Below are positions 49,487 through 59,420 of a stretch of DNA of 64,000 bases, piece by piece (the first letter of the stretch is position 1; each line of letters opens with the position of its first letter). The position numbers and the translations under genes are program-made. The DNA comes from Spirabiliibacterium pneumoniae. GTDB lineage: Bacteria > Pseudomonadota > Gammaproteobacteria > Enterobacterales > Pasteurellaceae. The stretch covers positions 1 through 64,000 of the forward strand of contig NZ_JABMII010000013.1 in the NCBI RefSeq assembly GCF_014884995.1, read 5' to 3'. Below the pieces are notes generated by a model. That model did not search any database. It was not told where the DNA came from and saw nothing but the letters and a program-made list of their open reading frames with translations.

Positions 49487-49517
49487 TTTCTTCATTCTCA
49501 CATATCCAACTTGCAAA

Positions 49518-49594
49518 GCGCCCTTAGCTCAGCTGGATAGAGCAACGGCCTTCTAAGCCGTAGGTCACTGGTTCGAATCCAGTAGGGCGTGCCA
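49518..49594 (+). tRNA. tRNA-Arg (anticodon TCT)
   Basis: A 77-base cloverleaf with acceptor GCGCCCT/AGGGCGT (one G-T pair), T-loop GTTCGAAT, encoded GCCA end and anticodon TCT in CTTCTAA. It follows tRNA-Pro by 31 bases. Confidence 0.95.
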
Positions 49595-49701
49595 ATAATC
49601 TCTCTTTTTTATTTTGTTGTTTTTCTACCTTTATTCTAGCATTTAATCAAGCACCATTGGAATAATGGCATGATATATCACTACTGTTGCTCATACGGTT
49701 G

Positions 49702-50232
49702 TTATTCTAGCAATTTTTTTAATACGTCGGCAAAAGCATCAACTCGATGCCAGTCGGTGTATTCCACTTCCTTGGTTGTGTCGGTTTCGCCGCCAGTTAA
49801 GCGCATGATAAATTGGATCATTATGCGATCAAAGGGACGATAACGTGGATAATACAACGCCCCTGCAAATACGGTGCTGATAGATGGCTGCCAGTCGATG
49901 CGCGCGAGAAATTTTCGGGTGTAAACATTCGTTTGTGGCGTATTTTTGTCAGGCTTTCGAGCTGTGAGATTGACGCTGAAAAAGGCACTTGGGATGCGGT
50001 TGAGCAGCTCATAATGGCGGTTAACAAATGTCGCTAAAGTGCGGTCAAAATGTCCGTAGCGAATCGAAGCCCCGATGATGACGCTATCAAAACGGCGCAG
50101 ATCACAATTTAAGGCTTCAGATAGTGCCATCAATTTGGTGTCAATTCCCGTACGACGTAATTTTTCCGCAATAGCGGTGGCAATTTTTAAGGTTTGCCCT
50201 TCTCGGGTTGAATAAATGAATAATGTTGTCAT
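49702..50232 (-). CDS. hemG: Menaquinone-dependent protoporphyrinogen IX dehydrogenase HemG
   Basis: HemG oxidises protoporphyrinogen IX to protoporphyrin IX in heme synthesis, passing electrons to quinones. The 176-residue flavodoxin-like protein has the FMN loop YSTREGQTLKIA at residues 7-18, VIIGASIRYGHFD, and the long family-specific insert of HemG (TARKPDKNTPQTNVYTRKFL). It ends 17 bases after yigZ on the same strand, within a probable pepQ-yigZ-hemG operon. Confidence 0.9.
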   Translation of the reverse strand: MTTLFIYSTREGQTLKIATAIAEKLRRTGIDTKLMALSEALNCDLRRFDSVIIGASIRYGHFDRTLATFVNRHYELLNRIPSAFFSVNLTARKPDKNTPQTNVYTRKFLARIDWQPSISTVFAGALYYPRYRPFDRIMIQFIMRLTGGETDTTKEVEYTDWHRVDAFADVLKKLLE

Positions 50233-50249
50233 AGCGTGATATTTTTACC

Positions 50250-50855
50250 TTACTCAAGCGTTAATTGTAAACTGCCACGACTGCGGTCGGTTAATTGTTG
50301 TGCAAACTGTGCTTGTGATAAAGGATCTAGCAGCAGTGAAAAGCGCACTTCACTGCCAAAGTCCTGTGCGTCAATTAGAACATCAAATTGCTTAATGAGT
50401 TGTTGAACCAGCGGCATTTGTTCATAAGGGCAGATAAGCTGTGCTTTTTGACGTAAGATTTTTTCACATGTCGGCAATAAACTCAATGCCTGTTGCACGC
50501 CGTTGCCATAGGCACGCACTAAACCACCAGTGCCGAGCAGAACACCGCCAAAATAGCGTACCACCACCGCACTTATCTCGCCAATATTCGCCCCTTGCAG
50601 CGCACTTAGCATCGGTTTACCCGCCGTACCAGACGGCTCGCCATCGTCTGAAAAACCTAATTGCTGGCAATCGTCAGGGCTGCCTGCCACTGCCGCCCAG
50701 CACCAGTGGCGTGCATTGGGGTGTTGGGCTTTGATTTCTGCCCAAAATGCGCGTGCGTGCGCAAGCCCCTCGGTATGCGCAAGGTAGGTGATAAAGCGGC
50801 TTTTTTTAATCTCTTCACTAAATTCAATGCGCTGTGCTGGAATGAGGTACCGCAT
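50250..50855 (-). CDS. yigZ: IMPACT/YigZ family protein (UPF0029)
   Basis: The 201-residue protein has the UPF0029 signature region AVVVRYFGGVLLGTGGLVRAYG and the N-terminal KSRFITYLAHTEG, typical of E. coli YigZ. The IMPACT relatives in eukaryotes regulate GCN2; the bacterial role is not known. Its ATG shares one base with the stop of pepQ, the same pepQ-yigZ order as in E. coli. Confidence 0.9.
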   Translation of the reverse strand: MRYLIPAQRIEFSEEIKKSRFITYLAHTEGLAHARAFWAEIKAQHPNARHWCWAAVAGSPDDCQQLGFSDDGEPSGTAGKPMLSALQGANIGEISAVVVRYFGGVLLGTGGLVRAYGNGVQQALSLLPTCEKILRQKAQLICPYEQMPLVQQLIKQFDVLIDAQDFGSEVRFSLLLDPLSQAQFAQQLTDRSRGSLQLTLE

Positions 50856-52183
50856 CAGTTCGCCTCAGTCAGCTGTGCGAATGCGCTAGCGGTGATATTT
50901 TCTGCACCTTGTTCGGTGATAATCACATTATCTTCGGTGCGAATGCCGCCACAAGGTAAAAAGGCCTCAATTTTTTCCCAATTAAAGACGCGGCTGAGAG
51001 CACTTTCACGCCACGGTTTAAGCAACATTGGGATAAAATAAAAACCTGGCTCAATGGTCAGTACCATATTTTTGGCTAAATTTCGCGTGCAGCGTAGGCT
51101 TGGATACATTTCAGGTGGCGCTTTGTGCGTGCCGCGAGGGCTTTGTTGAAACCCCGCCACATCATGCACTTGCAAGCCAAGAAAATGCCCCAATCCATGA
51201 GGGAAAAATGCGCGTGTGATGCCTTGCTCGAAAATATCGGCACTGCTGATACGCACAAAGTTAAAATCATGCAGGAGTTCAGCGATCATTTGGTGCATTT
51301 GTGTATGGTAATACAGATAGTTATAACCCACTTGCAACGCGTTGATAATACTCAGTTTATTTTTATCCATCGCCTGAATTAATGCCGCATATTCATCATC
51401 TTGCGCGCTATATGTGCGGCTAATGTCTGAAGCGTAGCCTAAATAGGTTGCGCCCGCATCAATCATAAAGCCCGACCGCACTTTAGGTTTTTGCCGATCT
51501 AACTTGGTGTAGTGCAACACGGCAGCGTGTTCATTTATCGCGATAATATTGCCATAAGGCACCTCTTCATCACGTTGGCTGCTGGCGTGCAGGTAGGCAA
51601 GGTTAATGTCAAACTCACTTTTCCCTTGCATAAATGCCTCGCGTGCGCGCAGATGCCCTAGCACAGCAGGCAGTTGCGCACGGCGCATACATTCCAATTC
51701 AAATTCCGTTTTGATGCTGCGGTGATAATGCACAAGATTGAGCGCCTTTTGCAGGTTAATGTGAGTGAACCCTAACGTTGATGCCAAAGTGGTATTCTCA
51801 CCTAAATAAAGGGCGTTTTTACCCTTAACCAAGTGCGGTATTTCCGCTAAATTGCGCACTACTGTCCACTCAAATTCTGCGCACCAAAAGTCTTCTGGCA
51901 GTGGCTCAACTGCATGCCAATAGTCATCGGGTTGATAAAAATACAAGTGCGGTTTGCCCTGCCCATTGAGCGACACCCAGCACTCAGGCGCACTCAATGG
52001 TACAACATAGCGAAATAACGGATTGACCTTAAACGGGCGAGCATTATCGTCTAAAAAATAGTGTTGTTCACTGCCAGAATGCAGCCACACCTGCTCAACA
52101 CGACACACATCACACACTTGCGAAAATAGCGTTTGTAATGCGCACAAGTGCTGTTTAAAAAGTGCGGTCAACGTGTTTTCCAT
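50855..52183 (-). CDS. pepQ: Xaa-Pro dipeptidase PepQ
   Basis: PepQ splits dipeptides with C-terminal proline. The 442-residue M24 protein has metal ligands in IDAGATYLGYASDISRTY (two Asp), FPHGLGHFLGLQVHD (His), TIEPGFYF (Glu) and CGGIRTEDN (Glu). The length matches E. coli PepQ (443). The ATG at 52183 follows GAGGTGG; a longer frame reaching 52459 overlaps tusA and is not real. It is divergent from tusA, separated by 70 bases. Confidence 0.95.
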   Translation of the reverse strand: MENTLTALFKQHLCALQTLFSQVCDVCRVEQVWLHSGSEQHYFLDDNARPFKVNPLFRYVVPLSAPECWVSLNGQGKPHLYFYQPDDYWHAVEPLPEDFWCAEFEWTVVRNLAEIPHLVKGKNALYLGENTTLASTLGFTHINLQKALNLVHYHRSIKTEFELECMRRAQLPAVLGHLRAREAFMQGKSEFDINLAYLHASSQRDEEVPYGNIIAINEHAAVLHYTKLDRQKPKVRSGFMIDAGATYLGYASDISRTYSAQDDEYAALIQAMDKNKLSIINALQVGYNYLYYHTQMHQMIAELLHDFNFVRISSADIFEQGITRAFFPHGLGHFLGLQVHDVAGFQQSPRGTHKAPPEMYPSLRCTRNLAKNMVLTIEPGFYFIPMLLKPWRESALSRVFNWEKIEAFLPCGGIRTEDNVIITEQGAENITASAFAQLTEAN

Positions 52184-52253
52184 AGCCACCTCACAATAGA
52201 AAAAAAACGGATTTCGCGCTATTATAGCGCAAAACCCTAAAATAGGATGATCT

Positions 52254-52493
52254 ATGTGCCAGATTAATCCAGATAAAACCTTAGACACACAAGGCTTACG
52301 TTGCCCAGAGCCGGTGATGTTGGTGCGTAAAGCGATTCGCAGTATGCCCATCGGACAAGTGCTGTTAGTGATCGCTGACGACCCTGCCACCACGCGCGAC
52401 ATGCCGAGCTTTTGCCAATTTATGGACCACACCTTACTGCGCGCAGAATCCGATCGCAAGCCTTATCGTTATTGGATTAGAAAGGGCGCCTAA
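52254..52493 (+). CDS. tusA: Sulfur carrier protein TusA
   Basis: TusA takes persulfide sulfur from IscS and passes it to TusD for s2U34 of tRNA; it also influences molybdenum cofactor sulfur supply. The 79-residue protein has the CPxP motif [13 protein letters not shown] with Cys17 and the family's ADDPATTRD. It is clearly TusA, whereas the other TusA-fold gene at 18439 is YedF. It is followed by an uptake-signal hairpin. Confidence 0.95.
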   Translation: MCQINPDKTLDTQGLRCPEPVMLVRKAIRSMPIGQVLLVIADDPATTRDMPSFCQFMDHTLLRAESDRKPYRYWIRKGA

Positions 52494-52507
52494 TTGAGTT
52501 TAAGAGC

Positions 52508-52530
52508 TAAAGTGCGGTCAACCGCACTTC
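52508..52530 (+). terminator. Inverted uptake-signal hairpin after tusA
   Basis: AAGTGCGGT and ACCGCACTT pair around CA, followed by CAGTTTTG. It can end both tusA and transcripts coming from selC. Confidence 0.65.
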
Positions 52531-52627
52531 AGTTTTGCGACTCTTTTGTTTGGTGTTTTTTGCGCTGAGTGAATACGATCATGGCAAAACATGCAGTGGC
52601 GGTCATGAGAACATATTTGAAAGGTGG

Positions 52628-52722
52628 TGGCGGAAGGTCATGGGAGTTGAACCCACCCAAGACTGCTGGCAGCCTTAACAGGATTTGAAGTCCTGCCGCT
52701 TCACCGGAAACGACGACCTTCC
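52628..52722 (-). tRNA. selC: Selenocysteine tRNA (tRNA-Sec, anticodon TCA)
   Basis: The 95-base gene on the minus strand begins GGAAGGTC and ends GACCTTCCGCCA, giving an eight-base acceptor stem as in tRNA-Sec. The anticodon loop ACTTCAAA carries TCA, and the long variable arm (TTAAGGCTGCCAGCAGTCTT) is typical. The T-loop GGTTCAACTCC is near normal. It lies divergent from selA, 65 bases away. SelA converts the seryl-tRNA to selenocysteyl-tRNA and SelB delivers it. Confidence 0.95.
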
Positions 52723-52733
52723 AAAGCAGTGGC

Positions 52734-52760
52734 ATTATACGCTATTTTCATTAAAATAGC
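52734..52760. promoter_or_regulatory. selC -10 box and inverted repeat between selC and selA
   Basis: A perfect TATAAT on the minus strand (52734-52739) lies about 12 bases upstream of selC. Directly beyond it GCTATTTT and AAAATAGC (52741-52760) form an inverted repeat with a CATT centre. The repeat covers where the selC -35 region should be and lies in the selA leader, so it could be a regulatory site for both. No good -35 is visible. Confidence 0.45.
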
Positions 52761-52787
52761 ATTATTCTCATCGCAAAAGGAAATTTT

Positions 52788-54179
52788 ATGACCCAGCTTT
52801 ATCGTGATCTGCCAAGCGTCGACAAGGTGATAAGCGCCCCTGAAGGCCAAGCGTTGGTAACCAAGTTTGGGCATAGTGCAGTGGTGGCACAGTTACGCTT
52901 GATCTTGAACCATGCACGCCAGGCGATTGCTAATCAGCAGCCCTTTCCTCGTTATTTGAATGACCATACAATTCTTTATAAAAAGTTACAACATGATCTA
53001 AATCGGTTGTCACAGGTGCAGATGCGCTCTGTTCATAATCTTACAGGTACGGTGTTGCACACCAATTTAGGGCGTGCATTATGGCCTGAGAGTGCGCAGC
53101 AAGCGGCCATGCAGGCCATGAAAAATAATGTGGCGCTAGAATATGATATGCACAATGCTACACGCGGTCATCGGGATATTTTTGTCAGTGACTTGTTGGC
53201 GCAGCTGTGCGATTGTGAAGCTGCTTGTGTGGTGAATAATAATGCTGCCGCAGTTTTGTTGATTTTGAGTACGTTTGCGCGTGGCAAAGAAGTCGTCATT
53301 TCACGCGGTGAGTTGGTGGAAATTGGTGGCTCATTTCGTATCCCTGATATTATGCAGCAGGCGGGTTGTGAATTAAGAGAAGTCGGCACAACCAATCGTA
53401 CACATTTGAGCGATTATCAAAACCATATTACTGAAAATACCGCACTTTTAATGAAAGTTCATCCGAGTAATTACCAAATCACAGGTTTTACGGAAAGTGT
53501 GGCGGAACACACGCTTGCACAATTAGCGCGAGAGCACAACATTCCGCTGGTGAGTGATTTGGGCAGTGGTGCATTAGTGGATTTGAGCCAATTTGGTTTG
53601 CCTTATGAGCCAACCCCTAAAGCGATGCTACATGCGGGTGTGGATTTGGTCTGTTTTTCAGGGGATAAACTGTTAGGCGGCCCACAAGCGGGGATTATTG
53701 TGGGTAAAAAAGTGATGATTGACAAGCTTCAATGCCATCCGCTCAAGCGTGTGCTGCGCTGTGATAAAGTGATTTTAAGTGCACTTGAAGGCACACTGCG
53801 AGATTATCTTTTGCCCGAAAAAATCGCTGAGAACAACCCAACCTTGCGGCATTTAACGCAAGATGTGGCCAGTCTCAAGCAAAGTGCGGTGCGCTTGGCG
53901 CAGAAATTGCAGGAAAAATTGCACCAAGACTATTGCATTGAGATTGCCCCGAGCCACGCGCAAATTGGCAGTGGCTCCCAGCCGACATTTCAGCTTCTCT
54001 CTTATGCGGTGACCGTTGCGCCGTTGACGGGGCATAATGCGGATTTAATGCAATTGGTGCGCAGCCTTAAACAGCTCAGTCAACCCATTATCGGGCGCAT
54101 TGAACAGCAAAAATTGTGGCTTGATCTGCGTTCGGTGGCGGACATCGATGCGTTATTATCTGGTGTAGATGAATTATGA
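52788..54179 (+). CDS. selA: L-seryl-tRNA(Sec) selenium transferase SelA
   Basis: SelA is the PLP enzyme that turns Ser-tRNA-Sec into Sec-tRNA-Sec using selenophosphate. The 463-residue protein has the family's LTGTVLHTNLGRALWP, EYDMHNATRGHRD, and the PLP lysine in LVCFSGDKLLGGPQAGI near residue 293. Length equals E. coli SelA. The ribosome site is AAAAGGAAATTTT. Its last four bases overlap the selB start, giving translational coupling. Confidence 0.97.
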   Translation: MTQLYRDLPSVDKVISAPEGQALVTKFGHSAVVAQLRLILNHARQAIANQQPFPRYLNDHTILYKKLQHDLNRLSQVQMRSVHNLTGTVLHTNLGRALWPESAQQAAMQAMKNNVALEYDMHNATRGHRDIFVSDLLAQLCDCEAACVVNNNAAAVLLILSTFARGKEVVISRGELVEIGGSFRIPDIMQQAGCELREVGTTNRTHLSDYQNHITENTALLMKVHPSNYQITGFTESVAEHTLAQLAREHNIPLVSDLGSGALVDLSQFGLPYEPTPKAMLHAGVDLVCFSGDKLLGGPQAGIIVGKKVMIDKLQCHPLKRVLRCDKVILSALEGTLRDYLLPEKIAENNPTLRHLTQDVASLKQSAVRLAQKLQEKLHQDYCIEIAPSHAQIGSGSQPTFQLLSYAVTVAPLTGHNADLMQLVRSLKQLSQPIIGRIEQQKLWLDLRSVADIDALLSGVDEL

Positions 54180-56032
54180 TTATTGCAACCAGTGGCCATG
54201 TAGATCATGGCAAAACCGCACTGCTTGAAGCGCTCACAGGCAAAAACACTGCGCATTTGCCCGATGAGAAAAAGCGAGGTATGACTATCGATTTAGGCTA
54301 TGCATACTTGCCGCTCGATGATGGGCGTGTGTTAGGCTTTATTGATGTGCCAGGGCATGCTAAATTTTTATCGAATATGCTCGCAGGCTTAGGCGGCGTG
54401 GATTATGCGATGTTGGTGGTGGCAGCGGATGAAGGCATTATGCCGCAAACAGAAGAGCATTTGACCATTTTATCCCTGCTCGATTTCAAGCAAATTATGG
54501 TGGTAATCACCAAAGCCGATAAAGCCAGCCAAAGTGCGGTTGAGGCGTTGCAAGTTGAACTTAAACAACGCTATGCTGCGCTGCGCAAAAGTCCTTTTTT
54601 TGTGACTTCTGTCCGTACGGGGCAAGGTATCCGTGAGCTGAGTCAACGGCTTTCTGGGCTGGATAATGATGACATCCACAAGCACCCATTTCGTTATGCT
54701 ATTGACCGCACTTTTACCATCAAAGGCGCTGGCACAGTGGTCACTGGCACCGCATTTAGCGGCCATGTAAAAGTTGACGATGTGTTATTTTTATCCTCCT
54801 CGTCTGCAAATCCCGTGCGGGTAAAAAATATTCATGCACAAAATCAAGTGAGCGTGGTGGGGCTTGCGGGTGAGCGTTTGGCGCTCAATTTGGTGGGCAA
54901 AGAAAGCAGCCAAATTCAGCGTGGTGATTGGTTGTTTGATAGCCCCAATGCGTTCGCCACGGATCGTATCACGGTACTTGTCAATCCCGTAGTTGCGCTT
55001 AAAGCTTCACAAGATGTGCATATTTATCATGCAGCAAATCATATTGTGGGCAAATGCACCTTGCTGGAGGCGCAATGCGCGGCAATCGGTAAAAAAGTGC
55101 TGGCGGAGCTGACTTTACAGCAAGGGCTTTTTTTGTGTGCGCAGGATAAACTCATCTTGCGCAGTGCGGATAATAGCCAAACATTGGCAGGCGCGTATGT
55201 GCTTGAAACGGATTCCCCCACCCGTTACAAACGCACACCACAGCGTTTGCAGTATTTGCATCAGTTGGTTGCTGCCAAGAGCAAAATGTTGCGAATTGCC
55301 GCTTATTTACAGCAAAAAAGCATGGAAAAGGCGCGTTTATGCTGGGTCGAGCAGCTTACATCCGCGCAATTTTACACTTATCAACAACAGCTTGGCTTTC
55401 ATTGCGTGAACGATTTTTGTTTTGATGAGGCAACGGGGCGGCGCTTACGAGAGCGGCTGCTCGAGAGCCTTGCACAATATCATCAAGATAACCCCGACCA
55501 GCTTGGTGTGGCAAAGGCGCGTTTGGCGCGTATGGCGGCTATTAAGCAGCCAAGTGCGGTGATGTTTTATTTAATTGAGCAGTTACTCAGTGAAAAAGCG
55601 TTGCAGCAAAGTCGTGGCTGGTTGCATTTGCCAAGTCATAAAATTGCCTTTAGTACGGACGAAGCCGTACTGTGGCAAAAAGTCCATGCGGAATTCGTGA
55701 TTCACGCGCAGGCGATTTGGGTACGCGATTTGGCTAATCAATTTGAGTTGCCCGAGCGGGAGATGCGCAATTTCCTCTACAAAGCAGGTAAACTGGGCTA
55801 TTTAACCCCTGTCGTGCGTGACAGATTTTTCCTCACCGAAGAGATTGAGCGTATTGCGAAACTCATCAAGGCGCACATTCAGCGCGAGGGTGGTATTTCA
55901 GTGAATGAATTGCGCGATGCGCTCGGCTTTGGGCGCAAGCTCACGGTGCAGTTGATTGAATATTATGATAAGTGCGGTTTTTTGTGGCGGCGGGGTAATC
56001 GCCATGTGCTGCGTGACGGCGATGTATTCTAA
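54176..56032 (+). CDS. selB: Selenocysteine-specific elongation factor SelB
   Basis: SelB carries Sec-tRNA-Sec to UGA codons marked by a SECIS hairpin. The 618-residue protein has an EF-Tu-like GTPase with SGHVDHGKTALLEAL at residues 5-19, a DVPGHAKF near 57, ITKADKA near 111, two beta-barrels, and a C-terminal array of winged helices that bind the SECIS (VRDLANQFELPEREMRNFLYKAGKLGYL region). Length matches E. coli SelB (614). No selD or selenoprotein gene is in the window. Confidence 0.97.
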   Translation: MIIATSGHVDHGKTALLEALTGKNTAHLPDEKKRGMTIDLGYAYLPLDDGRVLGFIDVPGHAKFLSNMLAGLGGVDYAMLVVAADEGIMPQTEEHLTILSLLDFKQIMVVITKADKASQSAVEALQVELKQRYAALRKSPFFVTSVRTGQGIRELSQRLSGLDNDDIHKHPFRYAIDRTFTIKGAGTVVTGTAFSGHVKVDDVLFLSSSSANPVRVKNIHAQNQVSVVGLAGERLALNLVGKESSQIQRGDWLFDSPNAFATDRITVLVNPVVALKASQDVHIYHAANHIVGKCTLLEAQCAAIGKKVLAELTLQQGLFLCAQDKLILRSADNSQTLAGAYVLETDSPTRYKRTPQRLQYLHQLVAAKSKMLRIAAYLQQKSMEKARLCWVEQLTSAQFYTYQQQLGFHCVNDFCFDEATGRRLRERLLESLAQYHQDNPDQLGVAKARLARMAAIKQPSAVMFYLIEQLLSEKALQQSRGWLHLPSHKIAFSTDEAVLWQKVHAEFVIHAQAIWVRDLANQFELPEREMRNFLYKAGKLGYLTPVVRDRFFLTEEIERIAKLIKAHIQREGGISVNELRDALGFGRKLTVQLIEYYDKCGFLWRRGNRHVLRDGDVF

Positions 56033-56033
56033 T

Positions 56034-56063
56034 AAAAAACCTTCTCATATGAGAAGGTTTTTT
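56034..56063. terminator. Bidirectional terminator between selB and mscL
   Basis: AAAAAACCTTCTC and GAGAAGGTTTTTT form a perfect 13-base stem around ATAT, with A-run and T-run on the two sides. It lies between converging genes. Confidence 0.93.
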
Positions 56064-56078
56064 ATATTACAGGATTGA

Positions 56079-56483
56079 TTATTGTTTCGTTTTCAACAAG
56101 TCACGAATCTCGGTGAGCAAGGTTTCTTCCGCAGAAGGGGCGGCTGGGGCTGGCTCTTCTTTTGGTTGCTCTTTTTTCATTTTGTTGATGCCTTTGATCA
56201 CCATGAAGATCGCAAATGCAATGATCACGAAATCAAACACAGTTTGAATGAAGGTGCCGTAGTTTAAGGTTACAGCTGGGGTTTCGCCCACTGCTTCTTT
56301 TAACACGATGTGCAGGTTTTTGAAATCCACACCACCAGTGAACATGCCCAACACTGGCATAATAATATCGCCCACAAATGAGCTTACAATTTTGCCAAAC
56401 GCACCGCCGATTACAACACCGACAGCCATATCCACAACGTTACCGCGCATGGCAAACTCGCGGAATTCTTTCATCATACTCAT
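56079..56483 (-). CDS. mscL: Large-conductance mechanosensitive channel
   Basis: MscL releases solutes when membrane tension rises on osmotic downshift. The 134-residue protein starts [23 protein letters not shown], with TM1 following, TM2 near residues 70-95 ([14 protein letters not shown]), and a charged C-terminal helix. The ATG at 56483 has AAGGAC upstream and matches the family start. It is downstream of the trkA-trkH pair on the same strand. Confidence 0.96.
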   Translation of the reverse strand: MSMMKEFREFAMRGNVVDMAVGVVIGGAFGKIVSSFVGDIIMPVLGMFTGGVDFKNLHIVLKEAVGETPAVTLNYGTFIQTVFDFVIIAFAIFMVIKGINKMKKEQPKEEPAPAAPSAEETLLTEIRDLLKTKQ

Positions 56484-56590
56484 AATTTGTCCTTAATGGT
56501 TAAAAAATAATCTATAAAAAAGATTGGCGGTATTATAGTCACTATTAAAAAAATGTAAAGCACTATTTTATATGTTGTTAATTCTTTACA

Positions 56591-58033
56591 TTATTTTCGC
56601 CAATAACTTGGGAATAATAACACTAGCAGTGTCATGATTTCGAGTCGCCCGAGCAGCATGCCAAACGACATCAGCCATTTGCTAATATCTGACACATCGG
56701 CAAAGTTACCGCTAGGCCCCACATTAGGCCCTAATCCAGGCCCAACATTACCAAGTGATGTCATAGCGCTGCTGAGGGCATCAAGTGGCGCCATCCCTGT
56801 CAGAGAGAGCAAAATGGACAAAACGACAATAGATCCACAAAAGCAGAAAATAAAAACGATAATGCCTAAGAGGGTGTCATCTGAAACTTTTTTGCGATTA
56901 AATTGGATCGGATGAATGCTGTTAGGGTGGATCAATTTTTTGATTTCGCGTTTAAGCAACGTGAAGATAATTTGAAAGCGGAAAATTTTGATGCCGCCTG
57001 CGGTGGAGCCTGAGCAGCCGCCAAGCAAAAACGCAAAGGCGAACACCAGCGTGGTGGTGCTTGTCCAAGTATCGAAATCGACTAATGTGTAACCCGTGGT
57101 GGACATAATATTGACCAAGGTGAATAAACTGATGCGAATGCTGTCGTGCAAATTATAGGTGTGGTTGAAATAAAGCACCGCCGCCATTGCTAGGCCAACT
57201 ACCATAACAAAAGCGAAAAAGCCGCGTACTTGTTGATCGCGCAGTAATACGGATAAGCGTTTTTTATGTGCCGCTTGAACGTAAAGTAAAAAGGGGACAG
57301 AGCCTAAAAACATAAATACCGTGCATACCCACTGAGTGGTGGCTGAAAACTCACTCATACCGCCATCGCGTGAGGAAAATCCACCTGTTGAAATAGTGGT
57401 GAAGGTATGGTTGATCGCATCATATAAATTCATGCCTGTTAGCATATAGGCGACAATGCAAAGTGCGGTTAGGATGAGATAGAACTGCACAATATTTTTA
57501 GCAATGTCTTTGGTGTGTGGCATGCTTTTTTCTGACCAATCAGAGGATTCGGCGCGAAACAGCGTCATGCCGCCTGCATTTAAAAACGGCAAAATGGCCA
57601 CTGCCATGACGATCACTCCAAGACCGCCAATCCATTGCAACATCGCGCGCCACATCAATAAACTCGGTGCAATTTCGCTTAAATTTGATAGCACACTAGA
57701 GCCTGTGGTAGTTAAGCCCGACATCGTTTCAAAATAGGCATCGCTAAGCGAAATATGTTTGATAAAAATAAAGGGTAGCGCACCAAATAGACTGATCGTA
57801 AACCAAATCAGCACCGTTAAGAGCAACATATCGCGCACGCGTAGCTGCATTCGTTCAGGCTTTTTCAAAGTGAACAAAAAGCCAACACTGAAAATTAAAA
57901 TAAAGGCTTGTGCAAATTCACTCAAGCCTGCGCCATTGGTTAAAAGTGCGGTTGCCAATGGCAACAACAGGAGTAGCGCAATTTTGTTGAGTACTGAGCC
58001 TAAAGTATAAAGCAAAAAGGTTGAGTTAAACAT
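56591..58033 (-). CDS. trkH: Trk potassium uptake protein TrkH
   Basis: TrkH is the ion-conducting membrane subunit of the Trk system. The 480-residue protein has four repeated pore loops with filter-like blocks: TTGSSV near residue 110, the STGGFS block near 220, TTGYT near 313 and LGNVGPGLG near 435. About ten hydrophobic segments are visible. The ATG at 58033 is two bases after the trkA stop; a TTG at 58039 is the alternative. The trkA-trkH coupling fits their joint work. Confidence 0.95.
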   Translation of the reverse strand: MFNSTFLLYTLGSVLNKIALLLLLPLATALLTNGAGLSEFAQAFILIFSVGFLFTLKKPERMQLRVRDMLLLTVLIWFTISLFGALPFIFIKHISLSDAYFETMSGLTTTGSSVLSNLSEIAPSLLMWRAMLQWIGGLGVIVMAVAILPFLNAGGMTLFRAESSDWSEKSMPHTKDIAKNIVQFYLILTALCIVAYMLTGMNLYDAINHTFTTISTGGFSSRDGGMSEFSATTQWVCTVFMFLGSVPFLLYVQAAHKKRLSVLLRDQQVRGFFAFVMVVGLAMAAVLYFNHTYNLHDSIRISLFTLVNIMSTTGYTLVDFDTWTSTTTLVFAFAFLLGGCSGSTAGGIKIFRFQIIFTLLKREIKKLIHPNSIHPIQFNRKKVSDDTLLGIIVFIFCFCGSIVVLSILLSLTGMAPLDALSSAMTSLGNVGPGLGPNVGPSGNFADVSDISKWLMSFGMLLGRLEIMTLLVLLFPSYWRK

Positions 58034-58035
58034 AA

Positions 58036-59412
58036 TCAAATAAAAAATGGGGTTGGCTGAAAGAGTTTTTCTACATCAGGAATTTGTTTTTTATCATTTA
58101 AAAAGAGTACTACGTGGTCGCCATCTTCAATGATGGTATTATCTTTGGCGATGATTACTTCGTTGTTGCGTAAAATTGCCCCTAAAATGCAGGTAGATGG
58201 TAGCTTGATGTCAACGAGCTTACGCCCGACCACATGAGAGGTTGTTTTATCACCGTGGGCGATCACTTCCACCGCTTCAGCATTGCCACGGCGCAACAGC
58301 GCCACATTTTTAATATCACCTTTACGCACATAGGTTAGCAGCGCTGAAATGGTCGATTGCTGGGGTGAAATACCAATATCAATGGTGCCACCTTGAATTA
58401 AATCCAAATAGGCAATACGCTGAATCAGTACCATCGCTTTAGCAGCACCAAGGCGCTTAGCGAGTAAGGCCGACATAATATTTGCCTCATCATCGCTGGT
58501 GAGTGCAAAAAAGACATCAATATTATCGATGTGCTCTTCAAACAGTAAAGTCTGATCCGATGCATCACCCGTGAATATCAGCGTTTTTGGCAATTTTTCT
58601 GCCAGAATTTCACCACGTTGTGGATTGCGTTCAATTAATTTCACGCGACATTTATCTTCTAATAATTTCGCCAAGCCCGCGCCAACATTGCCGCCACCGA
58701 CGATCATCACACGTTTATAAGGTCGCTCAAGGCGTTGCAACTCACTCATTACTGCACGGATATGGGGGGTGGCACAGATAAATACTACCTCATCGCCCGC
58801 CTCAATAATCGTAGAGACCTGTGGACGGATATAGCGATCTTGGCGCGTGATTCCCACAATACGCGCCTCGATGTGTGGCAAATGTTCTTTCAATGCAGAA
58901 ATGGCATAACCGACCAATGGCCCACCATAGTAGGCTTTGACCACCGCAAGGCTGATGCGTTTATCGGCGAAGTGCGCAATTTGCAGCGCGCCAGGGTAGT
59001 CGATTAAATTGACAATGTCCTCAATTACGAGTTTTTCAGGTGCGATGATATGATCAATTGGAATAACATCGGTTTGGAATAGCCGTTCTTTTTCACGTAA
59101 ATAATCGTTGTTACGAATGCGGGCAATCTTGGTTGGCGTGCCAAACAAGGTATAAGCCATTTGGCAGGCGATCATATTGGTTTCATCGCTGCTCGTCACC
59201 GCCACGAGCATATCTGCATCCGCCGCGCCTGCTTCTCTTAACACGCGCGGCGAGGCCGCATTGCCGAACACAACTCGCAAATCGTACTTATCCAGCAGAC
59301 TATTAAGCCGCTGTTGATCGTGGTCGATCACCGTAATGTCATTATCTTCACTGACTAAATTTTCTGCCAATGTGCCGCCAACTTGACCCGCACCGAGAAT
59401 GATGATTTTCAT
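58036..59412 (-). CDS. trkA: Trk system regulatory NAD-binding subunit TrkA
   Basis: TrkA gates TrkH/G in response to NAD(H) and ATP. The 458-residue cytoplasmic protein has two RCK units, each with a Rossmann loop: [17 protein letters not shown] at residues 4-20 and [17 protein letters not shown] near 235. Length equals E. coli TrkA (458). The ATG at 59412 starts MKIIILGAG; the longer in-frame start overlaps rsmB. It follows rsmB by eight bases. Confidence 0.96.
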   Translation of the reverse strand: MKIIILGAGQVGGTLAENLVSEDNDITVIDHDQQRLNSLLDKYDLRVVFGNAASPRVLREAGAADADMLVAVTSSDETNMIACQMAYTLFGTPTKIARIRNNDYLREKERLFQTDVIPIDHIIAPEKLVIEDIVNLIDYPGALQIAHFADKRISLAVVKAYYGGPLVGYAISALKEHLPHIEARIVGITRQDRYIRPQVSTIIEAGDEVVFICATPHIRAVMSELQRLERPYKRVMIVGGGNVGAGLAKLLEDKCRVKLIERNPQRGEILAEKLPKTLIFTGDASDQTLLFEEHIDNIDVFFALTSDDEANIMSALLAKRLGAAKAMVLIQRIAYLDLIQGGTIDIGISPQQSTISALLTYVRKGDIKNVALLRRGNAEAVEVIAHGDKTTSHVVGRKLVDIKLPSTCILGAILRNNEVIIAKDNTIIEDGDHVVLFLNDKKQIPDVEKLFQPTPFFI

Positions 59413-59420
59413 TAAATTCC

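Noticed and set aside
52529-52606. 25-codon minus-strand frame after selC that would make a small hydrophobic peptide
   Set aside because: No ribosome site precedes its ATG and it overlaps the terminator hairpin of tusA. Too short to support without expression data.
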